From DATELY01 sp035276085 (GTDB lineage: Bacteria > Pseudomonadota > Gammaproteobacteria > Steroidobacterales > Steroidobacteraceae): 64,000 bases of DNA. The stretch is from contig DATELY010000025.1 of assembly GCA_035276085.1 (NCBI GenBank), positions 9,228 through 73,227 of the forward strand, written 5' to 3'. Positions 26,060 through 35,671 of this stretch are shown here, piece by piece (position 1 is the stretch's first letter; every line of letters begins with the position of its first letter). The notes below the pieces were generated by a model. The model ran no database searches. It was given only the letters and a program-made list of their open reading frames with translations, and was not told where the DNA came from. Both the position numbers and the translations under genes were made by a program.

Positions 26060-28207
26060 ATGAGCACTCAGCCCGCGCACAGAGAACAACCAAAGCCGGT
26101 GGCAGCGCGGCCGGTGCAACAGCACGTCGAGTTGCGCGCGCCACGCCCGCAGACTGCCTATATCACTGCGCCGATCGTGCGCGCCGCCATCGTGGATTCG
26201 TTCCGCAAGCTCAACCCCCGTGCGCAGGTTCGAAATCCAGTCATGTTCATCGTGTTCGCCGGCAGCATCTTCACCACGGTGCTGGGCCTTGGCTTGGCCG
26301 CCGGCATGCTCGCAGGCACCGAACGGCCGGGGTTCGTCCTGGCCGTCTCCGCGTGGTTGTGGCTGACCGTACTGTTCGCCAACTTCGCCGAAGCGGTCGC
26401 CGAAGGCCGCGGCAAAGCGCAAGCCGCAACGTTGCGCTCGATGCGTCGTCATGTGCAGGCCAAGCGCCTCGTCGGCCACAGGCGCGACGACTGGAAGAGC
26501 TGCGAAGCATCGCAGCTCGAGCGCGGCGATCTGGTGCTGGTGGAAGCCCATGACATCATTCCGGCCGATGGCGAAGTCATCGAAGGCGTGGCGTCCGTGA
26601 ACGAAAGCGCCGTGACGGGTGAGTCGGCGCCCGTGTTGCGCGAGGCGGGTGGTGACTTCTCATCGGTCACCGGCGGCACGAGCGTACTGTCCGACTGGAT
26701 CGTCGTGAAGGTCACGAGCCGCGAAGGCGAAGGTTTTCTCGAGCGCATGATCGCCATGGTGGAAGGCGCCAAACGGGGCAAGACGCCGAACGAGATTGCG
26801 TTGTCGATTCTGCTTGCGATGCTGACGCTGGTGTTCCTGCTTGCGACCGCCACCCTCGCGCCGTTCTCGCACTTTGCCGTGACCGCGGCGGAGCAAGGCT
26901 CGGTCATTTCTTTGACAGTGCTGGTTGCGTTACTGGTCTGCCTGATACCGACGACGATTGGAGCGCTGCTGTCGGCCATCGGCATCGCCGGCATGGATCG
27001 CATGGTGCGCGCCAACGTGATCGCAACGTCGGGCCGTGCAGTCGAAGCGGCAGGAGATGTCGATGTATTGCTGCTCGACAAGACCGGCACGATCACGCTC
27101 GGCGACCGGCAGGCGTTCGCTTTCACGCCGGCACCCAACGTTCCGGAGCAGGAGCTGGCCGATGCCGCACAGCTTGCTTCGCTCGCCGATGAAACCCCCG
27201 AGGGCCGCTCGATCGTCGTGCTTGCGAAGGAAAAGTATCGGCTGCGCGGTCGCGACCTCGCCTCCACGCACCCCGTGTTCCACAAGTTCAGTGCGCAAAC
27301 ACGGATGAGCGGCGTCGATATCGAAGGCCGGCAATTGCGCAAGGGTGCTGCCGATGCCATTCACAGGTTGATCGAAGAGCAGGGCGGCACATGGCCCGTC
27401 AAGGTCAGCGAGGCGGTCGACACCATTGCCCGCAAGGGCGCAACACCGCTCGTCGTTGCCGATGGCCATCGCGTGCTCGGTGTCGTGGAACTGCGCGACA
27501 TCGTGAAGGGCGGCATCCGGGAGCGCTTTGCAGAGCTGCGACAGATGGGCATCAAAACCATCATGGTGACGGGCGACAATCGGCTGACGGCAGCCGCCAT
27601 TGCGGCGGAAGCGGGCGTCGATGACTTCCTCTCCGAAGCCACGCCCGAAAAGAAGCTCGAGCTCATCCGCAAGAGTCAGGCCGAAGGACGCCTGGTCGCC
27701 ATGTGCGGAGACGGCACGAACGATGCGCCGGCCCTGGCGCAAGCCGATGTTGCCGTGGCGATGAACACGGGCACGCAAGCGGCCAAGGAAGCTGGCAACA
27801 TGGTGGACCTGGATTCCAATCCCACCAAGCTCATCGAGATCGTCGATGTGGGGAAGCAAATGCTGGTCACACGCGGTGCGCTGACCACGTTCTCCATCGC
27901 GAACGACGTGGCCAAATACTTCGCGATCATTCCGGCTGCGTTCGTCGCCACCTATCCATCGTTGAACGCGCTCAACGTCATGGGCTTGAACAGTCCTGCA
28001 AGCGCCATCCTGTCAGCCGTGATCTTCAACGCGCTGATCATCATCTTCCTCGTGCCGCTGGCGCTGCGCGGGGTGAAGACGCGCGCGCGGTCCGCAGCGC
28101 TGCTGCTGCGACGCAATCTGCTGATCTACGGCCTGGGCGGCATCATCGTGCCGTTCATCGGCATCAAGATCATCGACGTCATCCTGGTCGCGTTCCGTCT
28201 CGTTTGA
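26060..28207 (+). CDS. kdpB: Potassium-transporting P-type ATPase subunit KdpB
   Basis: 715 residues, slightly longer than E. coli KdpB (682) owing to a hydrophilic N-terminal tail of about 35 residues. The phosphorylation site DKTGT has Asp340. TGES (186-189) in the actuator domain includes the serine known to be an inhibitory phosphorylation site in E. coli. MVTGDN and GDGTNDAPAL mark the nucleotide and hinge regions. It hydrolyses ATP to drive potassium transport through KdpA. Confidence 0.97.
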   Translation: MSTQPAHREQPKPVAARPVQQHVELRAPRPQTAYITAPIVRAAIVDSFRKLNPRAQVRNPVMFIVFAGSIFTTVLGLGLAAGMLAGTERPGFVLAVSAWLWLTVLFANFAEAVAEGRGKAQAATLRSMRRHVQAKRLVGHRRDDWKSCEASQLERGDLVLVEAHDIIPADGEVIEGVASVNESAVTGESAPVLREAGGDFSSVTGGTSVLSDWIVVKVTSREGEGFLERMIAMVEGAKRGKTPNEIALSILLAMLTLVFLLATATLAPFSHFAVTAAEQGSVISLTVLVALLVCLIPTTIGALLSAIGIAGMDRMVRANVIATSGRAVEAAGDVDVLLLDKTGTITLGDRQAFAFTPAPNVPEQELADAAQLASLADETPEGRSIVVLAKEKYRLRGRDLASTHPVFHKFSAQTRMSGVDIEGRQLRKGAADAIHRLIEEQGGTWPVKVSEAVDTIARKGATPLVVADGHRVLGVVELRDIVKGGIRERFAELRQMGIKTIMVTGDNRLTAAAIAAEAGVDDFLSEATPEKKLELIRKSQAEGRLVAMCGDGTNDAPALAQADVAVAMNTGTQAAKEAGNMVDLDSNPTKLIEIVDVGKQMLVTRGALTTFSIANDVAKYFAIIPAAFVATYPSLNALNVMGLNSPASAILSAVIFNALIIIFLVPLALRGVKTRARSAALLLRRNLLIYGLGGIIVPFIGIKIIDVILVAFRLV

Positions 28208-28219
28208 GAGGCAATCGAC

Positions 28220-28795
28220 ATGAGCGAATTGCGACCTTCGATCATCGTTTTCGTACTGCTGACGGTGCTGACCGGCGTGCTTTACCCCCTCGTCGTGACG
28301 GGAGTCGGACAGCTCCTGTTCAATCGCGAAGCCAACGGCAGCATCATCCGGCAGGGCGCGCGCGCGGTGGGTTCGGAGTTGCTCGGACAGTCGTTCACGA
28401 GTCCGAAGTATTTTTGGAGTCGACCGTCGGCAACGGCGCCGCAGCCGTACAACGGAGGAGCCTCCAGCGGGTCGAATCAGGGGCCGATCAACCCCGCATT
28501 GGCGGCGGCCGTGCGCGATCGCATCGCTGTCCTGCGTGCCGCGGATCCCGACAATCGCTTGCCAGTGCCGGTGGATCTGGTCACGGCGTCCGGCAGCGGC
28601 CTGGATCCCCACATCTCACCGGCGGGCGCTGCGTATCAGGTGAACCGGGTGGCGAAAGCACGCGGTCTGACCGCCGCAGAAGTGAACAAGGTGATGCAGC
28701 AAGCCGCTGAAGGACGTACGTTCGGCATTCTTGGCGAGCCGCGCGTCAATGTCGTCAGGCTCAATCTGCTGCTCGACGATCTACCTGCACGATGA
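28220..28795 (+). CDS. kdpC: Potassium-transporting ATPase subunit KdpC
   Basis: 191 residues with GAGAGG before the ATG. One N-terminal transmembrane helix (IIVFVLLTVLTGVLYPLVV) is followed by the conserved periplasmic segment: GSELLGQSF, then FWSRPSAT and SNQGPINP. The C-terminus GILGEPRVNVVRLNLLLD is typical. It stabilises and assists the ATPase. Its stop overlaps the kdpD ATG by 4 bp (ATGA). Confidence 0.95.
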   Translation: MSELRPSIIVFVLLTVLTGVLYPLVVTGVGQLLFNREANGSIIRQGARAVGSELLGQSFTSPKYFWSRPSATAPQPYNGGASSGSNQGPINPALAAAVRDRIAVLRAADPDNRLPVPVDLVTASGSGLDPHISPAGAAYQVNRVAKARGLTAAEVNKVMQQAAEGRTFGILGEPRVNVVRLNLLLDDLPAR

Positions 28796-31515
28796 AGGAG
28801 GAGCGACCCACACGTCCTGACCCGGATCAGATCCTTGCGAGCGTCAAGGCCGAGGAGGCCCGCGCGCGCCGCGGCAAGCTGAGGATCTTCTTCGGTGCAT
28901 CCGCCGGTGTCGGCAAGACCTACTCCATGCTGGAGGCGGCGCGGGGGATCGGTGCGAGCGGCGTCGATATCGTCGTGGGCTATGTGGAACCCCACGGTCG
29001 GCTCGAGACCGAGCGCTGGATGGAGGAGATGGAGCAACTGCCGAAATTGCTCGTGCACTATCGCGGCATGGTGCGCGAGGAGTTCGATCTCGATGCCGGC
29101 CTCAAACGGCGGCCGACCATCCTCATCGTCGATGAGCTTGCACACTCGAATCTGATCGAAGGCGAGCCCGCGCCACGTCATGCCAAACGCTGGCAAGACA
29201 TCGAGGAGGTGCTGCAGCAGGGGATCAACGTCTGGACCACCGTCAACGTCCAGCACTTGGAAAGCCTGAACGATCTGGTCGCGCAGATCACCGGGGTACG
29301 CCAACGCGAAACCATCCCCGATCGTATCTTCGATGAAGCCGATGAAGTGGAGCTCATCGACCTGCCGCCCGACGACCTGATTGCCCGCTTGCACGCAGGC
29401 AAGGTGTATGTGCCGGAGCAGATCGCGACGGCCGTCGAGCGCTTCTTTCGCAAACCGAACCTGATCGCATTGCGCGAGCTGGCCCTGCGCCGCATGGCGG
29501 ATCGCGTCAATGCGACCGCGCGCGCTTCGGTACTGGGGGACCGCAGCTCACGTGCGTGGATGGCGGGCGATCGTGTGCTCGTCGCCATCGGCCCTGACTT
29601 GCAAGCCGAACAGGTCGTGCGCGCCGGCAAGCGCATTGCCGATGCCCTGGACGCGAGCTGGACGGTCGTTTACGTGGAAACGCCGCAGCTGTTGCGCATG
29701 CCGGACATCGAGCGGAACCGGCGCATCGAACTGCTGCAGATGGCCGAAACGCTCGGCGCCGAAACGGTGACCATCGATGGACCCTCCGCCGCCGATGCCA
29801 TCGTCGAATATGCACGCACGCGCAAGGCCACTCGCATCGTGGTCGGCATACCCAAGCGCTCGGGCCTGCGCGCTCTGCTGCGACGCTCGACCACCTGGGA
29901 CCTGGTTCGCAGGGCGCACGATTTCGACGTGATCACCGTCGGCATGACAGACCGCCCCGGAGGCAACGGCGCGAAATCGCAAGGGATGGTCGACGGCGTC
30001 GCACAACCGGTTCACTGGGAGCGCTACGGCTGGGCCATGGTGACCACCGTAATATGCACGCTCGTCGCGTTTGCGATGTATCCGCGATTCGAGCTGGCGA
30101 ACATCGTGATGGCGTACGTGCTCGGCTCGGCGATAGCGAGTGTGAAGTTCGGTCGCGGACCGGCGGTCGTCGCCGCCATTGCGAATGTGCTGGCTTTCGA
30201 CTTCTGCTTCGTGCCACCGCGATTCACGTTCTCGGTGGCGGATGCGCAGTACCTGGTCACCTTTGCGGTCATGCTCACCGTGACCATCCTGATTGCGAAT
30301 CTGATGTCCACGGTGCGACAGCAAACGAGAGTTGCCGGTGCGCGCGAGCGGCGTACGGCGTTGCTGTATGCGATGAGTCGGGAGCTCGCAGCAACACGCG
30401 GTGTCGAGAACATGGCGCTGGTGGCCGTGCGACACGTCGCCGAGGTTTTCGATTGTCGGGCGGTCGTCCTGCTGCCGGATCGAAACGGCAAGCTGATGCA
30501 TCCGCGGGACACGGCGATCGAGCAATCCTTCCGCGATGCCGATCTGTCGATCGCACAATGGGTGATCGATCACGGCAAACGTGCAGGGCTCGGCTCCGAT
30601 ACATTGCCGGCCGCACCTGCGCTGTATCTGCCCTTGAGCGACGCTCAGCAACGGTTGGGCGTGCTCGGCATACTGCCTTCAAATCGCCGCAGGGTGCTGC
30701 TGCCCGAACAGCGGCACCTGCTCGATACCTTCGCCGGTCAACTGGGTCTCGCAATGGAACGCGCCCGACTTGCCGAACAAGCGGAGCACGCGCGCGTGAC
30801 CGCCGAAACCGAGAGCTTCCGTAACACGTTGCTCGCCTCGATCTCGCACGACCTGCGCACGCCGCTAGCCGTCATTGCAGGTGCTGGCAGCACGCTTGCC
30901 GATCATGCGAGCGCACTGACTGCCGAGCAGAGTGCGCAACTGGCCCGCTCCATCGAAACCACAGCTCGCGACATGACGGAGATGGTCGCGAATGTCCTGC
31001 AACTGATGCGACTCGAGTCCGGACGGATTCGTTTGCGGCGCGCCTGGGACAGCGTCGAAGAAATCGTGGGTTCTGCGCTGACGCGTATGGAGCCGCGAAT
31101 GCAGGATCATCCCATTCAGGTATCTTTGCCAGACGACCTGGCACCGATATTCGTCGACTCTGCATTGACGTTGCAGGTGTTCGTCAATCTGCTGGACAAC
31201 GCAGCCAAGTACACGCCCGCGGGGACCCGGATCAGCATCAAGGCAGTAGCGGGCGAGGATGAGGTGATCGTCACGGTGGAAGACAACGGACCCGGATTGC
31301 CGCCCGGGGATCCCGAACCTATCTTCAACAAGTTCCAGCGCGGCGATCCGGAGGGCAGCATCATGGGCGTCGGTCTGGGGCTGGCGATCTGCAGAGCCAT
31401 CGTGCGTGCGCAGGGCGGTCACATCCGCGCTGGCACACGGCCCGGAGGCGGAGCACGCTTCCAGTTCTCGTTGCCGATGCAAGAACCTGTTGAGGCGCCG
31501 GAGTCGTCGCGATGA
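28792..31515 (+). CDS. kdpD: Sensor histidine kinase KdpD
   Basis: 907 residues. N-terminal KdpD domain with Walker A (SAGVGKTYSM) and Walker B-like ILIVDELAHSN, then a Usp domain (about 250-370). Four close transmembrane helices (about 405-505) are followed by a GAF region, HisKA with the phospho-accepting His in SISHDLRTPLAVIAG, and HATPase boxes NLLDNAAKYTP, DNGPGLPP and GVGLGLAI. It senses potassium limitation or ionic stress and phosphorylates KdpE. It is coupled by 4-bp overlaps to kdpC and kdpE. Confidence 0.96.
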   Translation: MKEERPTRPDPDQILASVKAEEARARRGKLRIFFGASAGVGKTYSMLEAARGIGASGVDIVVGYVEPHGRLETERWMEEMEQLPKLLVHYRGMVREEFDLDAGLKRRPTILIVDELAHSNLIEGEPAPRHAKRWQDIEEVLQQGINVWTTVNVQHLESLNDLVAQITGVRQRETIPDRIFDEADEVELIDLPPDDLIARLHAGKVYVPEQIATAVERFFRKPNLIALRELALRRMADRVNATARASVLGDRSSRAWMAGDRVLVAIGPDLQAEQVVRAGKRIADALDASWTVVYVETPQLLRMPDIERNRRIELLQMAETLGAETVTIDGPSAADAIVEYARTRKATRIVVGIPKRSGLRALLRRSTTWDLVRRAHDFDVITVGMTDRPGGNGAKSQGMVDGVAQPVHWERYGWAMVTTVICTLVAFAMYPRFELANIVMAYVLGSAIASVKFGRGPAVVAAIANVLAFDFCFVPPRFTFSVADAQYLVTFAVMLTVTILIANLMSTVRQQTRVAGARERRTALLYAMSRELAATRGVENMALVAVRHVAEVFDCRAVVLLPDRNGKLMHPRDTAIEQSFRDADLSIAQWVIDHGKRAGLGSDTLPAAPALYLPLSDAQQRLGVLGILPSNRRRVLLPEQRHLLDTFAGQLGLAMERARLAEQAEHARVTAETESFRNTLLASISHDLRTPLAVIAGAGSTLADHASALTAEQSAQLARSIETTARDMTEMVANVLQLMRLESGRIRLRRAWDSVEEIVGSALTRMEPRMQDHPIQVSLPDDLAPIFVDSALTLQVFVNLLDNAAKYTPAGTRISIKAVAGEDEVIVTVEDNGPGLPPGDPEPIFNKFQRGDPEGSIMGVGLGLAICRAIVRAQGGHIRAGTRPGGGARFQFSLPMQEPVEAPESSR

Positions 31516-32213
31516 CACAGGCGATGCACCAAATCCTGGTGATCGAGGACGACGCGGGTATCCGTGGCGTCCTGCGCATGTTGTTGCAGTCCGACGGCTA
31601 TCGGGTCATCGAGGCCGAAACTGCCAAGCGCGGCGAAATCGAAGCACGCACGCACAAGCCCGATTTGCTGTTGGTGGACCTCGGCCTTCCCGACGATGAG
31701 GGCACGAACGTCGTGACGAGAATCCGGAAATGGTCTTCGATCCCAATCGTGATCTTGTCCGCACGGACCCAGGAGGAGCAGAAGGTCGCCGCACTCGATG
31801 CCGGGGCGGACGATTACGTGACCAAGCCATTCAGTGCCCCCGAACTGCTGGCACGTGTGCGTGCAGCGCTGCGTCGAACGACGCGTGCGGGTGAGGTCTC
31901 GTCGATCCTGAGATTCGGCGCGGTCGAAGTCGATCTAGCACGCAGGCAAGCAACCGGTCCTGATGGACCGGTGCATTTCACGCCGCTGGAATACCGCGTG
32001 CTGCAGTGTCTCTCACAGCAGGGCGGCATGATCGTGACACAGGCGCACCTCATCCGTGAGGTATGGGGACCTGATCGCGTGGGCGATACAGCAAGCGTTC
32101 GTGCCTGCTTGAAGCACCTACGCGAAAAATTGGAGCCCAGCCCGCCGCGCTGGCGCTACCTCATCACGGAAACTGGCGTTGGATACCGGCTGCAGACGAG
32201 CGAAGGCCGCTGA
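31512..32213 (+). CDS. kdpE: Response regulator KdpE
   Basis: 233 residues. The receiver domain has the acidic pair EDD (12-14), phospho-acceptor Asp56 in LLLVDLGLPD, Ser in ILSART and Lys in VTKPF. The OmpR-type winged-helix domain follows (TPLEYRVLQCLSQQGG, REVWGPDRVGDTASVRACLKHLREKLE). The ATG overlaps the kdpD stop; a second Met lies four codons later. It activates the kdp promoter, presumably at the T-rich box near 23990. Confidence 0.96.
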   Translation: MTQAMHQILVIEDDAGIRGVLRMLLQSDGYRVIEAETAKRGEIEARTHKPDLLLVDLGLPDDEGTNVVTRIRKWSSIPIVILSARTQEEQKVAALDAGADDYVTKPFSAPELLARVRAALRRTTRAGEVSSILRFGAVEVDLARRQATGPDGPVHFTPLEYRVLQCLSQQGGMIVTQAHLIREVWGPDRVGDTASVRACLKHLREKLEPSPPRWRYLITETGVGYRLQTSEGR

Positions 32214-32242
32214 GGCACGCACCACCGCGCACCAGCTCACGC

Positions 32243-35200
32243 TCACCGCTCTTCCACGTACGCTCGCGCCGGCCGCGGCGGCATCGCGAACTGGGTCGCA
32301 CGCCGTCCGAACACGTGCCTCGCGTACAGCATGAACACGGTGGGCTCGTAATAATCCGCCCGGTCGATATCGAGCTTCGCACCCAGCACCAGCGCCCGAG
32401 AGATCTGCCGCTCTACCGCAGCGTACGCGGACAAGCTCGTGCCGCTGCTGCGGCCACCATCGAAATACGCCTCGTCATACCCACTCGGCAGTGTCGACGC
32501 GCTCGCCGCTGCCTGCAGTGCTGCGTCGTCGACATAGAACGCCGTGCGGTCGGTGCGGCTGGCGCTGTGCGAGATCGATGCGCGGAAACGGTAGCTCCAG
32601 TCACGCTTGCGTCCTTGCCATTCGAGCGGCAGCGACACGCTCCAATAGGCCTGCGGACTGTAGTAGCCGCCGCTGCCGAACGTGTAGTTGCTGAGATCGT
32701 GCGCGTAGTTCCAATAGTTGAGTGCGACGCCGACGTACGCACGATCGTCAGGCCATGACACCACTTTGTAGTCCGCCGCCAGACGGCTGCCGACGAAGCG
32801 ATTGCTCTTCACATCATCGCCCGTCAGTTTCGAGACGCGCGCAGAACCAGAGACGCTGTAGCGTTCGCGATAGAGACCGACCTGACCGTATGCACCCGAG
32901 TCGACGACGCCACCCCAGCGCTTGCCCGTGATCGGGTCCCGCATGCCTGCGTACGACAGCACGCTGCTCGTCACGGCGCGGCGCGACAGGCCTAACGAAA
33001 GGTCCAATGTTCCGATCTCCGGCGTCCACTCCACGCCACCGAGGATCTGCGGCAACAGGAAGCCCAGCGGCGTCGTGCCCACATCTACCGTGAAGCGATC
33101 CGTCGTATAGCCAACACCGAGGCTGAGGCCAGTCTGCCGGTCGTTGTCATAGCGTCGCTCTGCAGAAGGTCCGGCAGCCTGAATCGTGCCCAGCAGCGCC
33201 GCATCATCGTAGTCGGGGCTCAATCGACCTGCGTCCAACGTGACAGCATCGGCGCGCAACCACACGCGCTGATCGTAGTCGCGCGCGAACTGCCACTGCG
33301 TCGGCATGACCACGGAGTCGAAGCGTGAAATGCCGCCATCGCCAGGCTTGTGCCGCATTTCGATACCGCCGGTGGTCCAGCTCTCCAGGCGCGCATCGAG
33401 CTGAGCCCGGGCCACGCGAGCGGCGCTGGCCACATCCGCATCGGTGGCCCGTTCCGCACGCTCGAAATAATCCGCTGCCACATCGAAGTGTCGCTGCGAC
33501 AATTCTGCCCGCGCCGCAAGCAGCAATGCGTCGGCTCGGTCAGGCGTCTGGGCGAGCACGCGCTTCAGCGTGTCCAATGCACGGGTTGACTCGCCCAGTG
33601 CCAGCTCGCGACGCGCCAGTGTGAGCTGCAGTTCTGGGTCCTTGTCGGCGATGCGCTCGCGTGCGGCTTGCAACTGCAACCGTGCAAGCGGCAGATCGCC
33701 CGTTTCGGTCAACGCGCGTACGTACGAAAGTCGCGCATCGACGTCATCCGGATCTTCGGCCACGAGGACCGCGAAGCGATCGCGGGCGGCAGGCGCATTG
33801 CCCGCTGCGAGATCGAGTTCTGCGCGCGCCACACGCAACGGTCGCTCATCGGGAGCTCGCGCAATCAAATCGTCCAGCACCTGAGCCGCCGCGGCGAACT
33901 GGCGATCGCGCTGCAGGGTTCTGACTCGGTCCAGATCGCGCTCGCGCATCAGTCGCACGTGCAACTCGTTCATGCCGTCCGTTCGTTCCGCAGGCGCGAG
34001 CGCATCGAGTGTCGCGAGCGCACCGTCAGGATCGTCGTGACTCGATTGGAACAGCGCCAACGCATAACGCATCTCCAGCGACGATGGCTGTGCAGCCAGG
34101 CCGTCACTCAGGAGCTGTCGGGCCCGCGGCAGCTGCCCTGCTCTCGCGTAGACGCCCGCGAGGCGATACCGGAGCCACGCATCGTTGGGCTGCAGTCGAA
34201 TGGCTCGCTCGAGATCGGCGGTCGCTGCAGTCTCTCGACCGTGCGCGATCGATTCCCGTGCCCGTGCATCCAACGCGCTGGCAACGAGCGCATCTCGCTC
34301 CACGGCGCTCCATCGCGAGCTCACGGCACGCGCATCGAGCAGCGCCAACGCCTCGCCTGCACGGTCATGCGCGATCAGCCAGCGTGTGTAGGTGCCGAAC
34401 AACCAGCCCGACTGTGGATCCAGGCGGCTCGCCGTACGCAGCACAGCGTCGCTTTCATTCGTGGCACCGTGCGCTTCCATCGCCGCGGCAAGCGGAATCG
34501 CCGCCTCGAAATCCTGGTTCAGAAACGCTACCGCCGCCTGCATCTGGAGGGCGGCGAGCTCAGGGCGACGCGCTTCGACGGAAGCCGTGGCACGATGTCG
34601 CCATACCGCAGCGGCCAATACTGGATCCTCGATGCGATCGACGTCGACGGGCCTACCCGCGAGCGCATCCAGCAGTAAGAGAGCCTGTTGATCGGCAACC
34701 GTGGACGCCACGCTGCGTGCCGCCGTCAGATTCTCTGCTTGGAGCTTGGGCTCGATCGATGCGAGCGCGTTGCGAGCCACCAACTCCTGCTGCTCACGTG
34801 CACGTCCTTCTTGCGCCAGCGTGTGGCTCACCGCCGTGTCCTGCGGATGGCGGATCGCGTATGCGCGCAAGATCTCGGGAGGCACACGCGCATGCCCCGC
34901 GCCGGCAATCGCCGATGACAGGGCATCGTCGATCTCGGTGGCCCGCACGTCATCGCGCTGGAGCAATGCGTGCAGCTGTCGCAGTCCCTCTACTGCCGTC
35001 TCGTCTCTGCGCAGCAGATGGCGCGCCATCGCGAGTTGGTAGCGGGGATCGTCGGGATGTCGATCGACCAGGCGCTTCAGTCCCACATGCGTCGGCTGCC
35101 AACCGCCGGGCGTGCCGGCCAGCAGCCGGTAGTACTCGAGCGCGACCATGCCATCGTCTGGCGCCGCGCCGAACACCCGATGGATCTCCTGTCGTGCTTT

Positions 35201-35671
35201 CGCGCCTTGATCGATCTGCAGCAAGCGCTGAATCGATGCCAGCTGCAGCCGGTCACGCGTGGCCAGGCGATACGCCGTTGCGAACGTGCGTGCTTGCGGG
35301 GTTCGATCGAAGCGCGCATCGAAGATCTTCAGCACTTTGCCGGCAGCGGGGATGTCGGCCATGCGCAGGTTGAGCTCGCCGAGCTCGAGCAATGCATCCG
35401 CCGAATCGGGACGTGCAGCGACGAGCTTCTCCAGCGCAAGACGCGCGAGGTCGCCGCGATCGTGGGCTTCCCACATGCGGGCGCTGTGAAGGAGGGCATC
35501 GCTGGCGAGTGGCAGTGGCGTTGCGTCTGCCCCCACCCCAACCCTCTGATGTGCAGGACGCACGAATGGCGCGGGCGCAGGGATGCGCAGGAGCGGCCCC
35601 CGCTCCGCAAGGGAGGGAGCCGGAATGGCGAGTGCGGCGGCGCAGGCCAGGGCTAGGGCGTGGGAGCGCAT
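32243..35671 (-). CDS. bcsC: Cellulose biosynthesis outer-membrane porin/TPR protein BcsC, with repeat-encoded signal-peptide junction
   Basis: 1142 residues from the ATG at 35671 (TGGAAACGCTC upstream), overlapping the bcsZ end by 19 bp; the frame extends 117 codons further but that part overlaps bcsZ. A long TPR superhelix (about 60-780) is followed by the BcsC outer-membrane barrel, with Tyr/Trp-rich strands and a terminal YVEER. It exports cellulose across the outer membrane. Residues 17-48, encoded by 35528-35623, derive from a GC-rich repeat element: the hydrophobic core HALALACAAALAI is followed by repeat-encoded PAPSLA, the likely cleavage site, and then RGPLLRIPAPAPFVRPAHQ. The insert is exactly 32 codons and keeps frame. 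Confidence 0.94.
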   Translation of the reverse strand: MRSHALALACAAALAIPAPSLAERGPLLRIPAPAPFVRPAHQRVGVGADATPLPLASDALLHSARMWEAHDRGDLARLALEKLVAARPDSADALLELGELNLRMADIPAAGKVLKIFDARFDRTPQARTFATAYRLATRDRLQLASIQRLLQIDQGAKARQEIHRVFGAAPDDGMVALEYYRLLAGTPGGWQPTHVGLKRLVDRHPDDPRYQLAMARHLLRRDETAVEGLRQLHALLQRDDVRATEIDDALSSAIAGAGHARVPPEILRAYAIRHPQDTAVSHTLAQEGRAREQQELVARNALASIEPKLQAENLTAARSVASTVADQQALLLLDALAGRPVDVDRIEDPVLAAAVWRHRATASVEARRPELAALQMQAAVAFLNQDFEAAIPLAAAMEAHGATNESDAVLRTASRLDPQSGWLFGTYTRWLIAHDRAGEALALLDARAVSSRWSAVERDALVASALDARARESIAHGRETAATADLERAIRLQPNDAWLRYRLAGVYARAGQLPRARQLLSDGLAAQPSSLEMRYALALFQSSHDDPDGALATLDALAPAERTDGMNELHVRLMRERDLDRVRTLQRDRQFAAAAQVLDDLIARAPDERPLRVARAELDLAAGNAPAARDRFAVLVAEDPDDVDARLSYVRALTETGDLPLARLQLQAARERIADKDPELQLTLARRELALGESTRALDTLKRVLAQTPDRADALLLAARAELSQRHFDVAADYFERAERATDADVASAARVARAQLDARLESWTTGGIEMRHKPGDGGISRFDSVVMPTQWQFARDYDQRVWLRADAVTLDAGRLSPDYDDAALLGTIQAAGPSAERRYDNDRQTGLSLGVGYTTDRFTVDVGTTPLGFLLPQILGGVEWTPEIGTLDLSLGLSRRAVTSSVLSYAGMRDPITGKRWGGVVDSGAYGQVGLYRERYSVSGSARVSKLTGDDVKSNRFVGSRLAADYKVVSWPDDRAYVGVALNYWNYAHDLSNYTFGSGGYYSPQAYWSVSLPLEWQGRKRDWSYRFRASISHSASRTDRTAFYVDDAALQAAASASTLPSGYDEAYFDGGRSSGTSLSAYAAVERQISRALVLGAKLDIDRADYYEPTVFMLYARHVFGRRATQFAMPPRPARAYVEER
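35528..35623. repeat. GC-rich repeat element, copy C, in frame inside bcsC
   Basis: A 96-bp copy running from TGCCCCCACCCCAACCCTC to GGGAGGGAGCCGG. It differs from the left 96 bp of copy D (36715-36810) at only about seven positions. It is read in the same orientation and frame as copy D and encodes residues 17-48 of BcsC. The right inverted arm found in copy D is absent here. Confidence 0.85.
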